A DNA stretch of 16,661 nt from an uncultured Eubacteriales bacterium (GTDB lineage Bacteria > Bacillota > Clostridia > Oscillospirales > Oscillospiraceae): contig URKW01000047.1 of assembly GCA_900548615.1 (NCBI GenBank), forward strand, positions 1 through 16,661. The letters are read 5' to 3'. Below the pieces are notes generated by a model. It saw nothing but the letters and a program-made list of their open reading frames with translations. It had not been told where the DNA came from and did no database searches. The first letter of the stretch is position 1. Every line of letters starts with the position of its first letter. The position numbers were made by a program, and so were the translations under genes. Shown here piece by piece: positions 1 through 8,261 of the stretch.

Positions 1-32
1 CGTCCGGCGCATATGCGCCGGACGGATTTTTT
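1..32 (+). terminator. Perfect palindrome with T-run at left edge
   Basis: Bases 1-24 form a perfect palindrome (12-base arms, CATATG at the centre), followed by GATTTTTTAT. Read on the plus strand this is a rho-independent terminator for a gene lying to the left of the window. It also lies just past the minus-strand xdhC stop, so it could end that operon too if a T-run lies beyond the left edge, which cannot be seen. Confidence 0.75.
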
Positions 33-42
33 ATTGCATTTA

Positions 43-555
43 TCAGGTATTCAGGAAAGGATCATCCAGCATGCCGAGACGACGCAGCATGGTCTTTTTC
101 ACGGCCTTGAAGATATTCTCGTAGCCGGTGCAGCGGCACAGGTGGCCGCTGAGAAGCTTGCGCAGCTGATCGTCGGTGTAGTACACCTTGCGATCCAGAA
201 TCTCGGCGGCAGTCATGATGAAGCCGGGGATGCAGAAGCCGCACTGGATGGCGGTCTCGTCCATGAATGCCTGCTGAATATCGCTCAGCTCGCCGTTGGG
301 GCCGGTGAGACCCTCCAGCGTGGTGATGTGCTTACCCTCGGCCCACACCGCCAGATACAGGCAGGAGTTGAAGCACTCGCCGTCGATCAGCACGTTGCAG
401 GCGCCGCACTCGCCCACCTCGCAGCCCTTCTTCACGGAAGTCAGGCGGAAGTCGTTGCGGAGCATATCGGTCAGGGACGCGCGGACGTCCACCATCTGCT
501 CCACCTCCCTGCCGTTGATCCAGCAGGTCACCAGCGCATACTGTTTCTTTGCCAT
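43..555 (-). CDS. xdhC: Xanthine dehydrogenase iron-sulfur subunit
   Basis: This 170-residue protein carries the two [2Fe-2S] clusters of a three-subunit molybdenum hydroxylase and passes electrons from the molybdenum centre to the FAD subunit in the cytoplasm. The plant-ferredoxin-type cluster is bound by C45, C50, C53 and C65 (C-x4-C-x2-C-x11-C). The second cluster is bound by C105, C108, C140 and C142 (CGFC and CRCTGY motifs). Length is close to E. coli XdhC. The ATG overlaps the xdhB TAA by one base (TAATG) and has GGGAGG about 9 bases upstream, so translation is probably coupled. It is the last gene of xdhABC. Family and role are secure; substrate (xanthine, hypoxanthine or another N-heterocycle) is inferred from similarity. 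Confidence 0.95.
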   Translation of the reverse strand: MAKKQYALVTCWINGREVEQMVDVRASLTDMLRNDFRLTSVKKGCEVGECGACNVLIDGECFNSCLYLAVWAEGKHITTLEGLTGPNGELSDIQQAFMDETAIQCGFCIPGFIMTAAEILDRKVYYTDDQLRKLLSGHLCRCTGYENIFKAVKKTMLRRLGMLDDPFLNT

Positions 556-1442
556 TACAGCTCACCTCCCGCCAGCTTCACGGATTCGATCAGGCAGCGC
601 TTGGCGCTCTCCACAGCGATGTGGCTGCGGAACGCCTTGCTGGCGCGCCAGGAATCACGGGGATTGATGTCCTCCAGTACCTTGCGGCCGAAAGCCTCGA
701 TATTTTCCAGCGTCACGGCCTTGCCATTGATGAACGCTTCCGCGTTCACCGCCCGCATGGGGACAGGGCCCGCCACGCCGAAGGCGATACGCACCCGCTC
801 AAAGGTCTTGCCGTCCGGGCTGAGCCGCGCGTTGACAGAGGTGCCCAGGGTGGCGATGTCCATGGCGTTGCGCATGGCGTACTTGATATAGTGGCCCCAC
901 GTGCGGTCATAGCTGGCCTTGGGGATCAGGATGGCGGTCTGGATCTCGCCGTCCTCGATTTTCAGATCCACGGTACCGGCCTTGAGATAGAACTCCTTGA
1001 TGGGGATACGGCGGACGCCGTTTTTGCCGGTGATCTCCACGATAGCCTCCCACGCGTGGAGGGTTGACGCGGAGTCGGCGGAGGTCACGCCGTTGCAGGT
1101 GTTGCCGCCGATGGTGCCGGCGTTGCGGATCTGCGGACCGCCCACCATGTCCACCGCCTCGCCCAGCACGTTGATGTACTTCTGGATGATGGGATCGTTG
1201 GTAATATGGGTGAAGCTGGTGAGACTGCCGATGCGGATGTTTTCCTCCTCGTCGATGGAGATGCCCCGCATCTCGTCGCACTTCTGGATAGAGATCAGAG
1301 CCTTACCGGCCCGCTTGCCCTCACGCATCTGCACCAGCACGTCGGTGCCGCCGGCGATGATCTGGGCCTCGGGATGCTCCAGACGAAGGCGCACAGCATC
1401 CTGTACGTCTTTCGCCTCGTAAAGCGCTAACATATCATACAT
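555..1442 (-). CDS. xdhB: Xanthine dehydrogenase FAD-binding subunit
   Basis: A 295-residue FAD-binding subunit of the CO-dehydrogenase medium-chain type, which takes electrons from XdhC and hands them to NAD+ or another acceptor. The flavin-binding signature is visible as IIAGGTDV (residues 28-35) and GGPQIRNAGTIGGN (about 101-114). The chosen ATG has AAGGAGGT ending about 9 bases upstream; this ribosome site overlaps the TAA of xdhA, a sign of tight co-transcription. An in-frame ATG at codon 4 is a less likely start. Length matches E. coli XdhB. It is the only FAD domain seen in the window, so it could conceivably also serve the single-chain hydroxylase at 4600-7191 (inference). Confidence 0.95.
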   Translation of the reverse strand: MYDMLALYEAKDVQDAVRLRLEHPEAQIIAGGTDVLVQMREGKRAGKALISIQKCDEMRGISIDEEENIRIGSLTSFTHITNDPIIQKYINVLGEAVDMVGGPQIRNAGTIGGNTCNGVTSADSASTLHAWEAIVEITGKNGVRRIPIKEFYLKAGTVDLKIEDGEIQTAILIPKASYDRTWGHYIKYAMRNAMDIATLGTSVNARLSPDGKTFERVRIAFGVAGPVPMRAVNAEAFINGKAVTLENIEAFGRKVLEDINPRDSWRASKAFRSHIAVESAKRCLIESVKLAGGEL

Positions 1443-1456
1443 TGCTGCGTACCTCC

Positions 1457-3751
1457 TTAGTCTTGGATCAAGCCCTCTTCACTGAACCGCTTGAAGAGGA
1501 TGTGGGCGTTCATGGGATTCTGGTCAATGGTCACGCCGGTGGCGTTAAGAATAGCGTTGCGGATGGCAGGTGCACCGGAGCATGCCGGGGGCTCGCCCAA
1601 CGCCTTGGTGCCAAAGGCAGAGGTGGGCTCGGCATTCTCCACGAACTGCACCGCCAGATGGGGGTGATCCATGATGGTGGACAGCTTGTAGTCCAGCAGG
1701 TTGTTGTTCAGGGGCTTGCCGGTCTTTTCGTCGAACAGCAGCTGCTCACCCATGCCGTAGCCGATGGCCATGGACATGCCGCCGTGAACCTGCGCTTCGG
1801 CCAGGGCCGGGTTGATGAGCTTGCCGCAGTCGTGGACGTTGATAATATTCTTCAGCGTCACCTTGCACATGGGGATATCCACCTCGATATCCGCGAAGGT
1901 GCAGCCGAAGGAATAGGCGTTGTTCTGGATGGTATAAGTACTCTCCGCCGTAATATGCTCGGAATCGTTGGGGTTATACTGGGCGGTCATGGCCAACTCA
2001 CTGAGGGACATCAGCACCTTGCCATCGGTGTTGCGGACGATGTTGCCGTCCACGATATCCATGTTATAGGTGGCCTGACGGGTGAGCTTCTGGGCATAGG
2101 CCAGAATTTTCTCTCTCAGCAGCAGGCCGGTCTTGCGGATGGAGAAGCCCGCTACATAGGTCTGGCGGCTGGCGTAAGCGCCCAGACCGGTAGGCGTGAT
2201 ATCCGTATCCTGACAGGACACCACATGCACGTCCTTATAGCTCTTCAGGCCCACGATATCGGCGGTCATCTGGGCATAGGCGGTGTCGGCGCCCTGACCG
2301 ATCTCCGTCTCGCCGCACTGCATAGTGACGGTGCCGTCCAGATTCAGCAGCATACGGTTGGAGCTTGTCTCCAGAGAGATGGGATACACGGCGGTGTTGT
2401 ACCAGAAGGTCGCCACGCCGATGCCGCGGCGGATGGGGCCGGTGTCCTTGGCGTACTCGGCCACCTTGCGGTCATAATCCATGTACTTGCGGCCCACCTC
2501 CAGGCATTCCCGGAAGGAGTCGTTATAGTTGACATTGTGGCTGAAGCCGTCCTCATAGCCCTGAGGCATGATGTTCTGCATACGGAAGGCCAGCGGATCC
2601 ATGCCCACGGCTCTGGCGCACTCATCCACGTTGGACTCGTCGGCGAAGGACGCCTGGGGCATACCGTAGCCGCGCATGGCGCCTGCGGCGGGACGGTTGG
2701 TGAACACCGTCCACGCGTCGCACTCCATGTTGTCGCAGGGATAGTGCTGGGGGAAGGATCCCATGGCCTTGGCCACGATGGAATGACCGTGAGAGGCGTA
2801 AGCACCCTGATTGGAGAAGCACTCCACCTTGCGGGCGGCAAAGGTGCCGTCCTTCCGCAGCCACGACACGATGTGGAAGCGGATAGCGTGGCGCACACGG
2901 TTGGAGACGAAGGTCTCCTCGCGGGAGCAATCGATACGGACGGTGCGTCCGCCCACCTGCGTGGTGCACCACGCGCACAGGGGCTCGTACAAAGCGTCCT
3001 GCTTGTTGCCGAAGCCGCCGCCGATATAGGGCTTCACCACCCGGATATCCGCCCAGGGACGGCCCAGCGCCTGTCCTACGATACGGCGGATGATATGGGG
3101 GATCTGTGTGGAGGAGACCACCACGATGCGGCCGTTCTCCTCATAGGCGAAGCAGCCGTGATTCTCGATATGGCAGTGCTGCACGGTGGGGGTGTCGTAC
3201 CAGCCCTCCACCTTGATAAGACCCGGCTCCTGAATGGCGGTCTGATAGTCGCCCTTCTTCATGTCGGTGTGCTTGAGGATGTTGTGGGGGAATTTCTCGT
3301 GGAGCTGGGGCGCACCCTCCTCCATGGCCTTCTGGGGATCCAGCACGAAGGGCAGCTCCTCGTACTCCACCTTCAGGGCGCGGACACCCTGCATGGCGGC
3401 CACCTCATTCTCGGCGATGACCACCGCCACATCGTCGCCCCAATAGCGCACGTGCCGGTTCAGCAGGTGGCGATCCGCCACGTCCTGATGGCCGGGATCC
3501 ATGGACCAGGGATGGCCCGCCGTGGGGAACGTGATACCCGGCACGTCGAAGCAGGTCAGCACCTTTACCACGCCGTCGATGGCCTCGGCAGCGCTGGTGT
3601 CCACCGACTTGACAAAGCCGTGGGCGATCTCCGCGTGCTTGATGCGGACATACAGGGCATCCTGCGGCATCTGATCCTCATAGTATTTTGTCCGGCCCGT
3701 CGCCTTGTCATAAGCGTCCACACGGACTTGGCTTCTTCCGACTTCACCCAT
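1457..3751 (-). CDS. xdhA: Xanthine dehydrogenase molybdenum-binding subunit
   Basis: This 764-residue catalytic subunit hydroxylates purines at a molybdopterin-bound molybdenum. It has an aldehyde oxidase a/b hammerhead domain (about residues 10-130) and the molybdopterin-binding domain (about 150-755). Visible motifs are STQIPHIIRRIVGQAL (214-229), GGGFGNKQD (244-252), GAMRGYG (357-363, with the conserved active-site arginine R360) and LGEPP (718-722, with the catalytic glutamate E720). These strings closely resemble E. coli XdhA and the length is comparable. The ATG has GAGGAGG 8 bases upstream. It is first of xdhABC; the TAA overlaps the xdhB ribosome site. Whether the cofactor is sulfo- or selenium-type cannot be read from sequence. 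Another N-heterocycle hydroxylase of the family is the main alternative. Confidence 0.95.
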   Translation of the reverse strand: MGEVGRSQVRVDAYDKATGRTKYYEDQMPQDALYVRIKHAEIAHGFVKSVDTSAAEAIDGVVKVLTCFDVPGITFPTAGHPWSMDPGHQDVADRHLLNRHVRYWGDDVAVVIAENEVAAMQGVRALKVEYEELPFVLDPQKAMEEGAPQLHEKFPHNILKHTDMKKGDYQTAIQEPGLIKVEGWYDTPTVQHCHIENHGCFAYEENGRIVVVSSTQIPHIIRRIVGQALGRPWADIRVVKPYIGGGFGNKQDALYEPLCAWCTTQVGGRTVRIDCSREETFVSNRVRHAIRFHIVSWLRKDGTFAARKVECFSNQGAYASHGHSIVAKAMGSFPQHYPCDNMECDAWTVFTNRPAAGAMRGYGMPQASFADESNVDECARAVGMDPLAFRMQNIMPQGYEDGFSHNVNYNDSFRECLEVGRKYMDYDRKVAEYAKDTGPIRRGIGVATFWYNTAVYPISLETSSNRMLLNLDGTVTMQCGETEIGQGADTAYAQMTADIVGLKSYKDVHVVSCQDTDITPTGLGAYASRQTYVAGFSIRKTGLLLREKILAYAQKLTRQATYNMDIVDGNIVRNTDGKVLMSLSELAMTAQYNPNDSEHITAESTYTIQNNAYSFGCTFADIEVDIPMCKVTLKNIINVHDCGKLINPALAEAQVHGGMSMAIGYGMGEQLLFDEKTGKPLNNNLLDYKLSTIMDHPHLAVQFVENAEPTSAFGTKALGEPPACSGAPAIRNAILNATGVTIDQNPMNAHILFKRFSEEGLIQD

Positions 3752-3789
3752 ATGGTTTTCCTCCTCAGTATCTGTCTTGAAACCGCACT

Positions 3790-3799
3790 CTGTTAACAG
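3790..3799. promoter_or_regulatory. 10-base palindrome in the xdhA leader
   Basis: CTGTTAACAG is a perfect palindrome about 40 bases upstream of the xdhA start and downstream of its likely promoter. It might be a repressor site, but one short palindrome is weak evidence and no matching copy was found next to the other genes. Confidence 0.2.
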
Positions 3800-3848
3800 G
3801 AGAAACGGCAGTTATCCGAAACAATAATGGTACACATTCGTTTTGCTA

Positions 3849-3877
3849 ATCATAGCACTTTCTGAACGGTGTGAAAA
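3849..3877 (-). promoter_or_regulatory. Probable xdhABC promoter
   Basis: On the minus strand TTTTCA (3872-3877) is followed after 17 bases by TATGAT (3849-3854). The -10 is good and the -35 moderate. The predicted transcript has a leader of about 90 bases before the xdhA ATG. Confidence 0.5.
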
Positions 3878-3919
3878 GAGGTTTACGTTATTTTAATTGG
3901 AGAATATCCTGCTTTTTTG

Positions 3920-3949
3920 TTGACACTTTTTCAAAAAAATGGGTATACT
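3920..3949 (+). promoter_or_regulatory. Sigma-A promoter of mocA/ygfJ
   Basis: A perfect -35 TTGACA (3920-3925), an 18-base spacer and a -10 TATACT (3944-3949) lie about 37 bases upstream of the mocA ATG. It is divergent from the xdhABC promoter, with about 40 bases between the two -35 boxes. Confidence 0.8.
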
Positions 3950-3985
3950 ACCAGAAAAAGAGCAGCATAGACAGGAGTGACACGT

Positions 3986-4549
3986 ATGAACATTGGCTGC
4001 ATCGTGATGGCCGCCGGTATGAGCTCCCGCTTCGGCGGCAATAAGCTGGCGCAGGAGTGGCAGGGCAAAAGCCTGATCCGCCACGCGCTGGAGGCCGTCC
4101 CGACGGACAGGCTGTCCGCTGTCGTGGTGGTAACGCAGTATCCGGAGGTGGTGGCGCTTGCGAAGGAATTTTTCTTTACGCCTATTGTCAACAGCCATCC
4201 GGAGTACGGCCAGAGCCACACCATTCATCTGGGCGTCAAAGCGCTGGACGCCTGCGACGCGCTGCTGTTTCAGGTGGCCGACCAGCCGCTGCTGCGGCGT
4301 GAAAGCGTGGCGGAGCTGATCGACTTTTCCCGCCCCAATCCCGGCCACATCGTGGGCCTTGGCCACGGCGGACAGCGGGGCAACCCCTGCATCTTCCCGG
4401 CCCGGTTTTTCCCGGAGCTCTTGACAATCGAAGGTGACAGGGGCGGCAACGTGGTCATCCGTCAGCATGAGGACGACCTGCTGCTGTACGAGGTCCCCGC
4501 CAATGAGCTGCGGGACGTGGATACGCAGGAAGCGCTGGCCCAGCTTTAA
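3986..4549 (+). CDS. mocA: Molybdenum cofactor cytidylyltransferase-like maturation protein (MocA/YgfJ family)
   Basis: A 187-residue nucleotidyltransferase of the MobA-like fold. The family joins CMP to molybdopterin or prepares the cofactor of xanthine-dehydrogenase-type enzymes; the YgfJ subgroup is known from selenium-dependent molybdenum hydroxylase loci. The N-terminal nucleotide-binding signature MAAGMSSRFGGNKL (residues 8-21) and the metal/nucleotide motif VADQPLL are visible, as is the family segment GNPCIFPARFF followed by a GDRGG stretch. AGGAG (3973-3977) lies 8 bases before the ATG at 3986; a GTG nine bases earlier overlaps that site and is rejected. It lies between two molybdenum hydroxylases, so it probably matures both. 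Its own promoter and terminator make it a single-gene transcript. The family is clear; CTP versus another nucleotide is inferred. Confidence 0.88.
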   Translation: MNIGCIVMAAGMSSRFGGNKLAQEWQGKSLIRHALEAVPTDRLSAVVVVTQYPEVVALAKEFFFTPIVNSHPEYGQSHTIHLGVKALDACDALLFQVADQPLLRRESVAELIDFSRPNPGHIVGLGHGGQRGNPCIFPARFFPELLTIEGDRGGNVVIRQHEDDLLLYEVPANELRDVDTQEALAQL

Positions 4550-4564
4550 GAATGTATCCTTTGT

Positions 4565-4597
4565 GAGCCGTGACGGCATCGCCGTCACGGCTCTTTT
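4565..4597 (+). terminator. Terminator of mocA
   Basis: GAGCCGTGACGGC (4565-4577) and its exact complement (4581-4593) form a 13-base-pair stem with a 3-base loop, followed by TTTT. It sits between the convergent mocA and the downstream minus-strand hydroxylase. The minus-strand side lacks a T-run, so it mainly serves mocA. Confidence 0.85.
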
Positions 4598-4599
4598 GC

Positions 4600-7191
4600 T
4601 CACTTCTTGGGCGCGTAGGGGGTGTTCTTCAGGGGCAGGTCAAACTCCCGCTCACCGGTCAGCCGGTAGTAAGCGTCGGCAATGGCCGGTGCAGTGGGGA
4701 TAGAGGTGATCTCGCCGATGCCGATGGCGCCGCCAGCCACGTTCAGGCCCGGCTTCTCCACTACGATGGCTTCGATCTCCGGCGGGATCTGGTTGGCCCG
4801 GAACAGGCCCAGCATGCCGTACTTGGCGGTGGGCTTGCAGTTCTCGTCGATGGGGTATTTCTCCGTCAGGGCGTAGCCCATGGACATGACCACGCCGCCC
4901 TCGATCTGCCCCTCGATGCTGAGGGGGTTGACGGCCTTGCCCACGTCGTGGGCGGCCACCATCTTCTTGATCCGGCCCGTCTCCTTGTCCAGAATGCACA
5001 TCTGGGTAGCGTAGCCGTAGGCCACGTGGCTGACGGGGTTGGGCACGTCAGCGCCCAGCGGGTCGGTCTTGGCCAGATATTCGCCGTAAAACTCCTTGCC
5101 CTTCAGGTCGGCCAGCGTCTTGCCGCTGTCCAGCTCCGCCTTCAGCAGCTCACAGGCACGGCGGGTAGCCTCGCCGGTCACCAGCGTCTGGCGGGAGCCG
5201 GAGGTATCGCCGGAGTCCGGCGCGATCCACGTGTTGCTGCGTTCGTACACGATATCGTCGCGGTGCAGACCGGTGTTGGTGACCACCACCTGCACCAGCA
5301 CGGTGCCCAGACCCTGACCGATGCAGGAAGCGCCGGAGTAGATATGTACCTTGGCGTCGTCCTCCACGATCAGCTTGCAGCGGCCCCAGTCGGGGATGCC
5401 CACGCCCACACCGGCATTCTTCATGGCGCAGGCAATGCCCACAGGGTCGCCGTTTTTCACCGCCTCGTCATAGGCGGGCTTGATAGCCTCCAGCGTCTCC
5501 ACAAGGCCGGTGGACTCGTCCACGATCTGGCCGTTGGGCAGCACGCCGCCGGGGCGAATGGCGTTGCGGTAGCGGATCTCCCACGGGGAAATGCCTACCA
5601 GATCGGCCATCTGGTTCAGCAGCGTCTCGGTGCAGAAGCAGGTCTGCGTCACGCCGAAGCCGCGGAAAGCGCCGGCGGGCGGATTGTTGGTATAGTAGGC
5701 GTGGCCCTCGATCTCGAAATTCTCGTAAGCATAGGGGCCTGCCGCATGGGTGCAGGCACGCTCCAGCACGGGGCCGCCCAGCGAGGCAAACGCGCCGGTA
5801 TCGGACACAACAGAGGCCTTGACGCCCTGAATGATGCCGTTTTCGTCGCAGCCCATGGTGAAGTTCATGTCGAAGCTGTGGCGCTTGGGGTGCACCAGAA
5901 TGGACTCCTGACGGCTCAGCTTGAACTTGACAGGCTTCCGGATCAGGTAGCACAGCAGCGCGGCGTGGTGCTGCACGGACATATCCTCCTTGCCGCCGAA
6001 GCCGCCGCCCACCAGGCAGTTCTGCACCTGGCAGTGGTCATAGTCCACGCCCAGCATGGACGCGCATTCGTGCATGGTGGTGTGGGCGCTCTGGTCGGTG
6101 GTCAGCAGCCTCACGCCGCCGTTATCCAGCGGCAGCGCCACGCAGCACTCCGGCTCCAGAAACGCGTGCTCCGTCCACGGGGTGGAAAAGTGCTCGGTCA
6201 GCACATATTTGGAATTTTTGATGGCCGTTTCCGCATCGCCGCGGGACACGTGCTTATAGGCCTGCACGTTGCTCTCCTCCTCGTCGAACACCAGCGGCGC
6301 GTCGGGAGCGGCAGCCTCGGTGGGGTTATGGACGGCGGGTAATACCTCGTATTCCACCTTCACCAGCTTTTTGGCCTTCTCCACCGTCTCCTGATCCACG
6401 GCGCAGATCAACGCCACGCTGTCGCCCAGATAGTGCACCAGCTCTCCCACGCCGATCAGGGTGGGCTGATCCTTCTTCAGGTGACCCACGTTGACCTTGC
6501 CGGGGATATCCTTCTGGGTAGCCACGCAGAGCACGCCGGGCAGCGCCTCGGCCGCGGAGGTATCAATGGACAGCACACGGGCACGAGCATACTGGCTGCG
6601 CACCGCGCCGCCGTAGCACATGCCGTCCACATACACGTCGTCAGGGTACTGGCCGTAGCCCAGCACCTTTTCCTCCACGTCCAGACGGTGAACGCGGCTG
6701 CCCAATTTCCAGTCATCGGCGCCGGGAGCGGGGATCTTCCCCTCGCGGAAGATCTTCGCCGCCAGCAGAATGCCGTCGATGATCTTCACATAGCCGGTGC
6801 AGCGGCAGATGTTGTTGCGGATGGCAAAGGCCGCCTCCTCGCGGGTGGGGTCGGGATTTACATCCAGCAGGCCCTTGGCGGAGATCACCATGCCGGGGAT
6901 GCAGAAACCGCACTGAACCGCACCCGCCTCGCCGAAGGCGAAGGTAAAGACCTCCTTCTCCCAGTCGCTGAGGCCCTCCACCGTGATAATGGTCTTGCCC
7001 TCCAGCTTGTCCGTCTGGGGAATGCAGGCCTTGGTGGGCTTGCCGTCAATGAGAACGTGGCAGGTGCCGCAGGCGCCCTCGCTGCATCCGTCCTTCACGG
7101 AGGTCAGATGCAGCTCGTCCCGCAGAAAGCGGATCAGCTTCTGATTTTTTTCCACCGTTACGGTGCTGCCGTTTACGATAAATGTTGCCAT
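4600..7191 (-). CDS. Single-chain Fe-S/molybdenum hydroxylase, selenium-dependent xanthine dehydrogenase-like
   Basis: This 863-residue protein fuses a two-cluster [2Fe-2S] domain to a molybdopterin catalytic domain, in the layout of Enterococcus selenium-dependent xanthine dehydrogenase and of Desulfovibrio aldehyde oxidoreductase. Clusters: C36, C41, C44, C56 and C94, C97, C129, C131. The hammerhead domain spans about residues 175-290 and the catalytic domain about 310-855, with GGGFGGKED (395-403), GAFRGFG (507-513, R510) and GIGEI (824-828, E827). No FAD domain is present, so it needs a separate electron acceptor. The ATG at 7191 has GAGGAG upstream; a 12-codon longer frame contains that ribosome site and is rejected. 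It has its own promoter directly after the LysR gene. The selenium-dependent assignment rests on N-terminal resemblance and the nearby MocA/YgfJ gene; an aldehyde oxidoreductase is the alternative. Confidence 0.85.
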   Translation of the reverse strand: MATFIVNGSTVTVEKNQKLIRFLRDELHLTSVKDGCSEGACGTCHVLIDGKPTKACIPQTDKLEGKTIITVEGLSDWEKEVFTFAFGEAGAVQCGFCIPGMVISAKGLLDVNPDPTREEAAFAIRNNICRCTGYVKIIDGILLAAKIFREGKIPAPGADDWKLGSRVHRLDVEEKVLGYGQYPDDVYVDGMCYGGAVRSQYARARVLSIDTSAAEALPGVLCVATQKDIPGKVNVGHLKKDQPTLIGVGELVHYLGDSVALICAVDQETVEKAKKLVKVEYEVLPAVHNPTEAAAPDAPLVFDEEESNVQAYKHVSRGDAETAIKNSKYVLTEHFSTPWTEHAFLEPECCVALPLDNGGVRLLTTDQSAHTTMHECASMLGVDYDHCQVQNCLVGGGFGGKEDMSVQHHAALLCYLIRKPVKFKLSRQESILVHPKRHSFDMNFTMGCDENGIIQGVKASVVSDTGAFASLGGPVLERACTHAAGPYAYENFEIEGHAYYTNNPPAGAFRGFGVTQTCFCTETLLNQMADLVGISPWEIRYRNAIRPGGVLPNGQIVDESTGLVETLEAIKPAYDEAVKNGDPVGIACAMKNAGVGVGIPDWGRCKLIVEDDAKVHIYSGASCIGQGLGTVLVQVVVTNTGLHRDDIVYERSNTWIAPDSGDTSGSRQTLVTGEATRRACELLKAELDSGKTLADLKGKEFYGEYLAKTDPLGADVPNPVSHVAYGYATQMCILDKETGRIKKMVAAHDVGKAVNPLSIEGQIEGGVVMSMGYALTEKYPIDENCKPTAKYGMLGLFRANQIPPEIEAIVVEKPGLNVAGGAIGIGEITSIPTAPAIADAYYRLTGEREFDLPLKNTPYAPKK

Positions 7192-7264
7192 ATGTTTCGC
7201 TCCTCTCTTCCACCGTGGGGCGGTCAAAAGCGTATCATGCCGCTGTACCTAAAAATTTTTCTAT

Positions 7265-7293
7265 ATTATACAATATTTTTCAGTTTCCCGCAA
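7265..7293 (-). promoter_or_regulatory. Promoter of the single-chain hydroxylase
   Basis: On the minus strand TTGCGG (7288-7293), a 17-base spacer and a perfect TATAAT (7265-7270) precede the gene, giving a leader of about 67 bases. The promoter starts only about 25 bases after the LysR stop, with no terminator between, so LysR read-through may add to expression. Confidence 0.7.
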
Positions 7294-7317
7294 GAACTAT
7301 ACGTAAAAATCGTTATT

Positions 7318-8208
7318 CTACTTTTCAGATAACGTATCACCGTCCCGATAGGGCAAATAGCTCAGAAAACGCATGGCGGCGGGCGACAGCTCCTCACCCG
7401 GTCGTGTGGCAAGGCCGATCTGGCGGAAAACCGGCTGCTCCAGCGGACGCAGCGCCACCCGATAGGGGATCCGCCGCAGGATCAGCTTCGGCAGAATGCT
7501 GACGCCCAGTCCATGCTCCACCATGGACATAACGGCGTAGTCGTCCAGTGTGGTGAACCGCACCTTCGGCACGATACCGGCCCGCTCAAACACCTGCATC
7601 ACGTCCCTGTCCCGTTCCCCTGCCTTGTCCAGCAGGATAAAGGGCTGCTCCGCCAGCGCCGATGCCGGGATTTTTTCCAGCGCCGCCAGCGGATGATTCT
7701 CCGGCAGCACCGCCATCAACTCGTCCTGCGCCAGACACACGGTTTTCAAGTCGGCCCGTGTGGGAAGGTGCAGGAAGCCGCAGTCCGCCCGGCCCTGCAT
7801 GACCCACTGCTCGATCTCCGGATACGTCCCCATAAGAATGTCAAAGTCAATGTTGGGATAGTCCTTCTGGAACGCGCCGATCATATTGGGCAGCCAGTGG
7901 GTGGCCACGCTGGAAAATGTGCCGATGGCCACCGTGCCGGACACAAGACCCCGCACCTCCCCCGCTATCTGGCGGCATTGCTCCGCCTGCGCCACCATCT
8001 CCCGGAAGGATGGCAGCAGGCGGCAGCATTCGTTGGTGGGGGTGACGCCCTCGCGGCTCCGGCGCAGCAGTGGAAAGCCCACCTCCGCTTCCAGCGCCGC
8101 CATCATGCGGCTGACGCCGGAGATGGTATAGCCCATGGCTTCCGCCGCCGCCGTGATAGAGCCCTTGTCGATGGCGCACAGCAGAACACGGCATTTTTCG
8201 CTTTCCAT
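7318..8208 (-). CDS. LysR-family transcriptional regulator
   Basis: A 296-residue regulator with an N-terminal winged helix-turn-helix (about residues 1-60, containing GSITAAAEAMGYTISGVSRM) and a C-terminal periplasmic-binding-like effector domain (about 90-290, starting near VSGTVAIGTFSSVATHWLP). LysR proteins act as tetramers that respond to a small-molecule effector. The ATG has GGAGG 7 bases upstream. It is divergent from the DMT permease and immediately upstream of the single-chain hydroxylase on the same strand, so either or both are likely targets (inference from position). A candidate LysR box lies in its own leader. Effector unknown; a purine or purine breakdown product fits the neighbourhood. 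Confidence 0.92.
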   Translation of the reverse strand: MESEKCRVLLCAIDKGSITAAAEAMGYTISGVSRMMAALEAEVGFPLLRRSREGVTPTNECCRLLPSFREMVAQAEQCRQIAGEVRGLVSGTVAIGTFSSVATHWLPNMIGAFQKDYPNIDFDILMGTYPEIEQWVMQGRADCGFLHLPTRADLKTVCLAQDELMAVLPENHPLAALEKIPASALAEQPFILLDKAGERDRDVMQVFERAGIVPKVRFTTLDDYAVMSMVEHGLGVSILPKLILRRIPYRVALRPLEQPVFRQIGLATRPGEELSPAAMRFLSYLPYRDGDTLSEK

Positions 8209-8224
8209 GTCCGCACCTCCATAC

Positions 8225-8239
8225 TTGACATTTTTTCAA
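8225..8239. promoter_or_regulatory. Candidate LysR binding box
   Basis: TTGACATTTTTTCAA has the dyad TTGA-N7-TCAA, which contains the T-N11-A pattern (T8226, A8238) typical of LysR operators. It lies between the lysR promoter and the lysR ribosome site, a position suited to autorepression. Such AT-rich dyads also arise by chance. Confidence 0.4.
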
Positions 8240-8261
8240 ATGTAGCTTGCTATTTTTTCGC

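Noticed and set aside
1442..3796. A 784-codon open frame on the plus strand, exactly opposite xdhA
   Set aside because: It mirrors xdhA, is rich in His, Gly, Ala and Val as antisense frames of GC-rich genes are, lacks a ribosome site, and matches no family; xdhA is certain.
3893..4603. A 236-codon minus-strand frame opposite mocA
   Set aside because: Shadow of mocA; it covers the mocA terminator and promoter and has no recognisable domain.
4570..6342. A 590-codon plus-strand frame opposite the single-chain hydroxylase
   Set aside because: Antisense shadow with low-complexity composition; it begins inside the mocA terminator hairpin.
7192..7258. A riboswitch or structured leader before the single-chain hydroxylase
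   Set aside because: The 67-base leader shows only weak pairing and none of the conserved purine- or molybdenum-cofactor riboswitch elements I could recognise.
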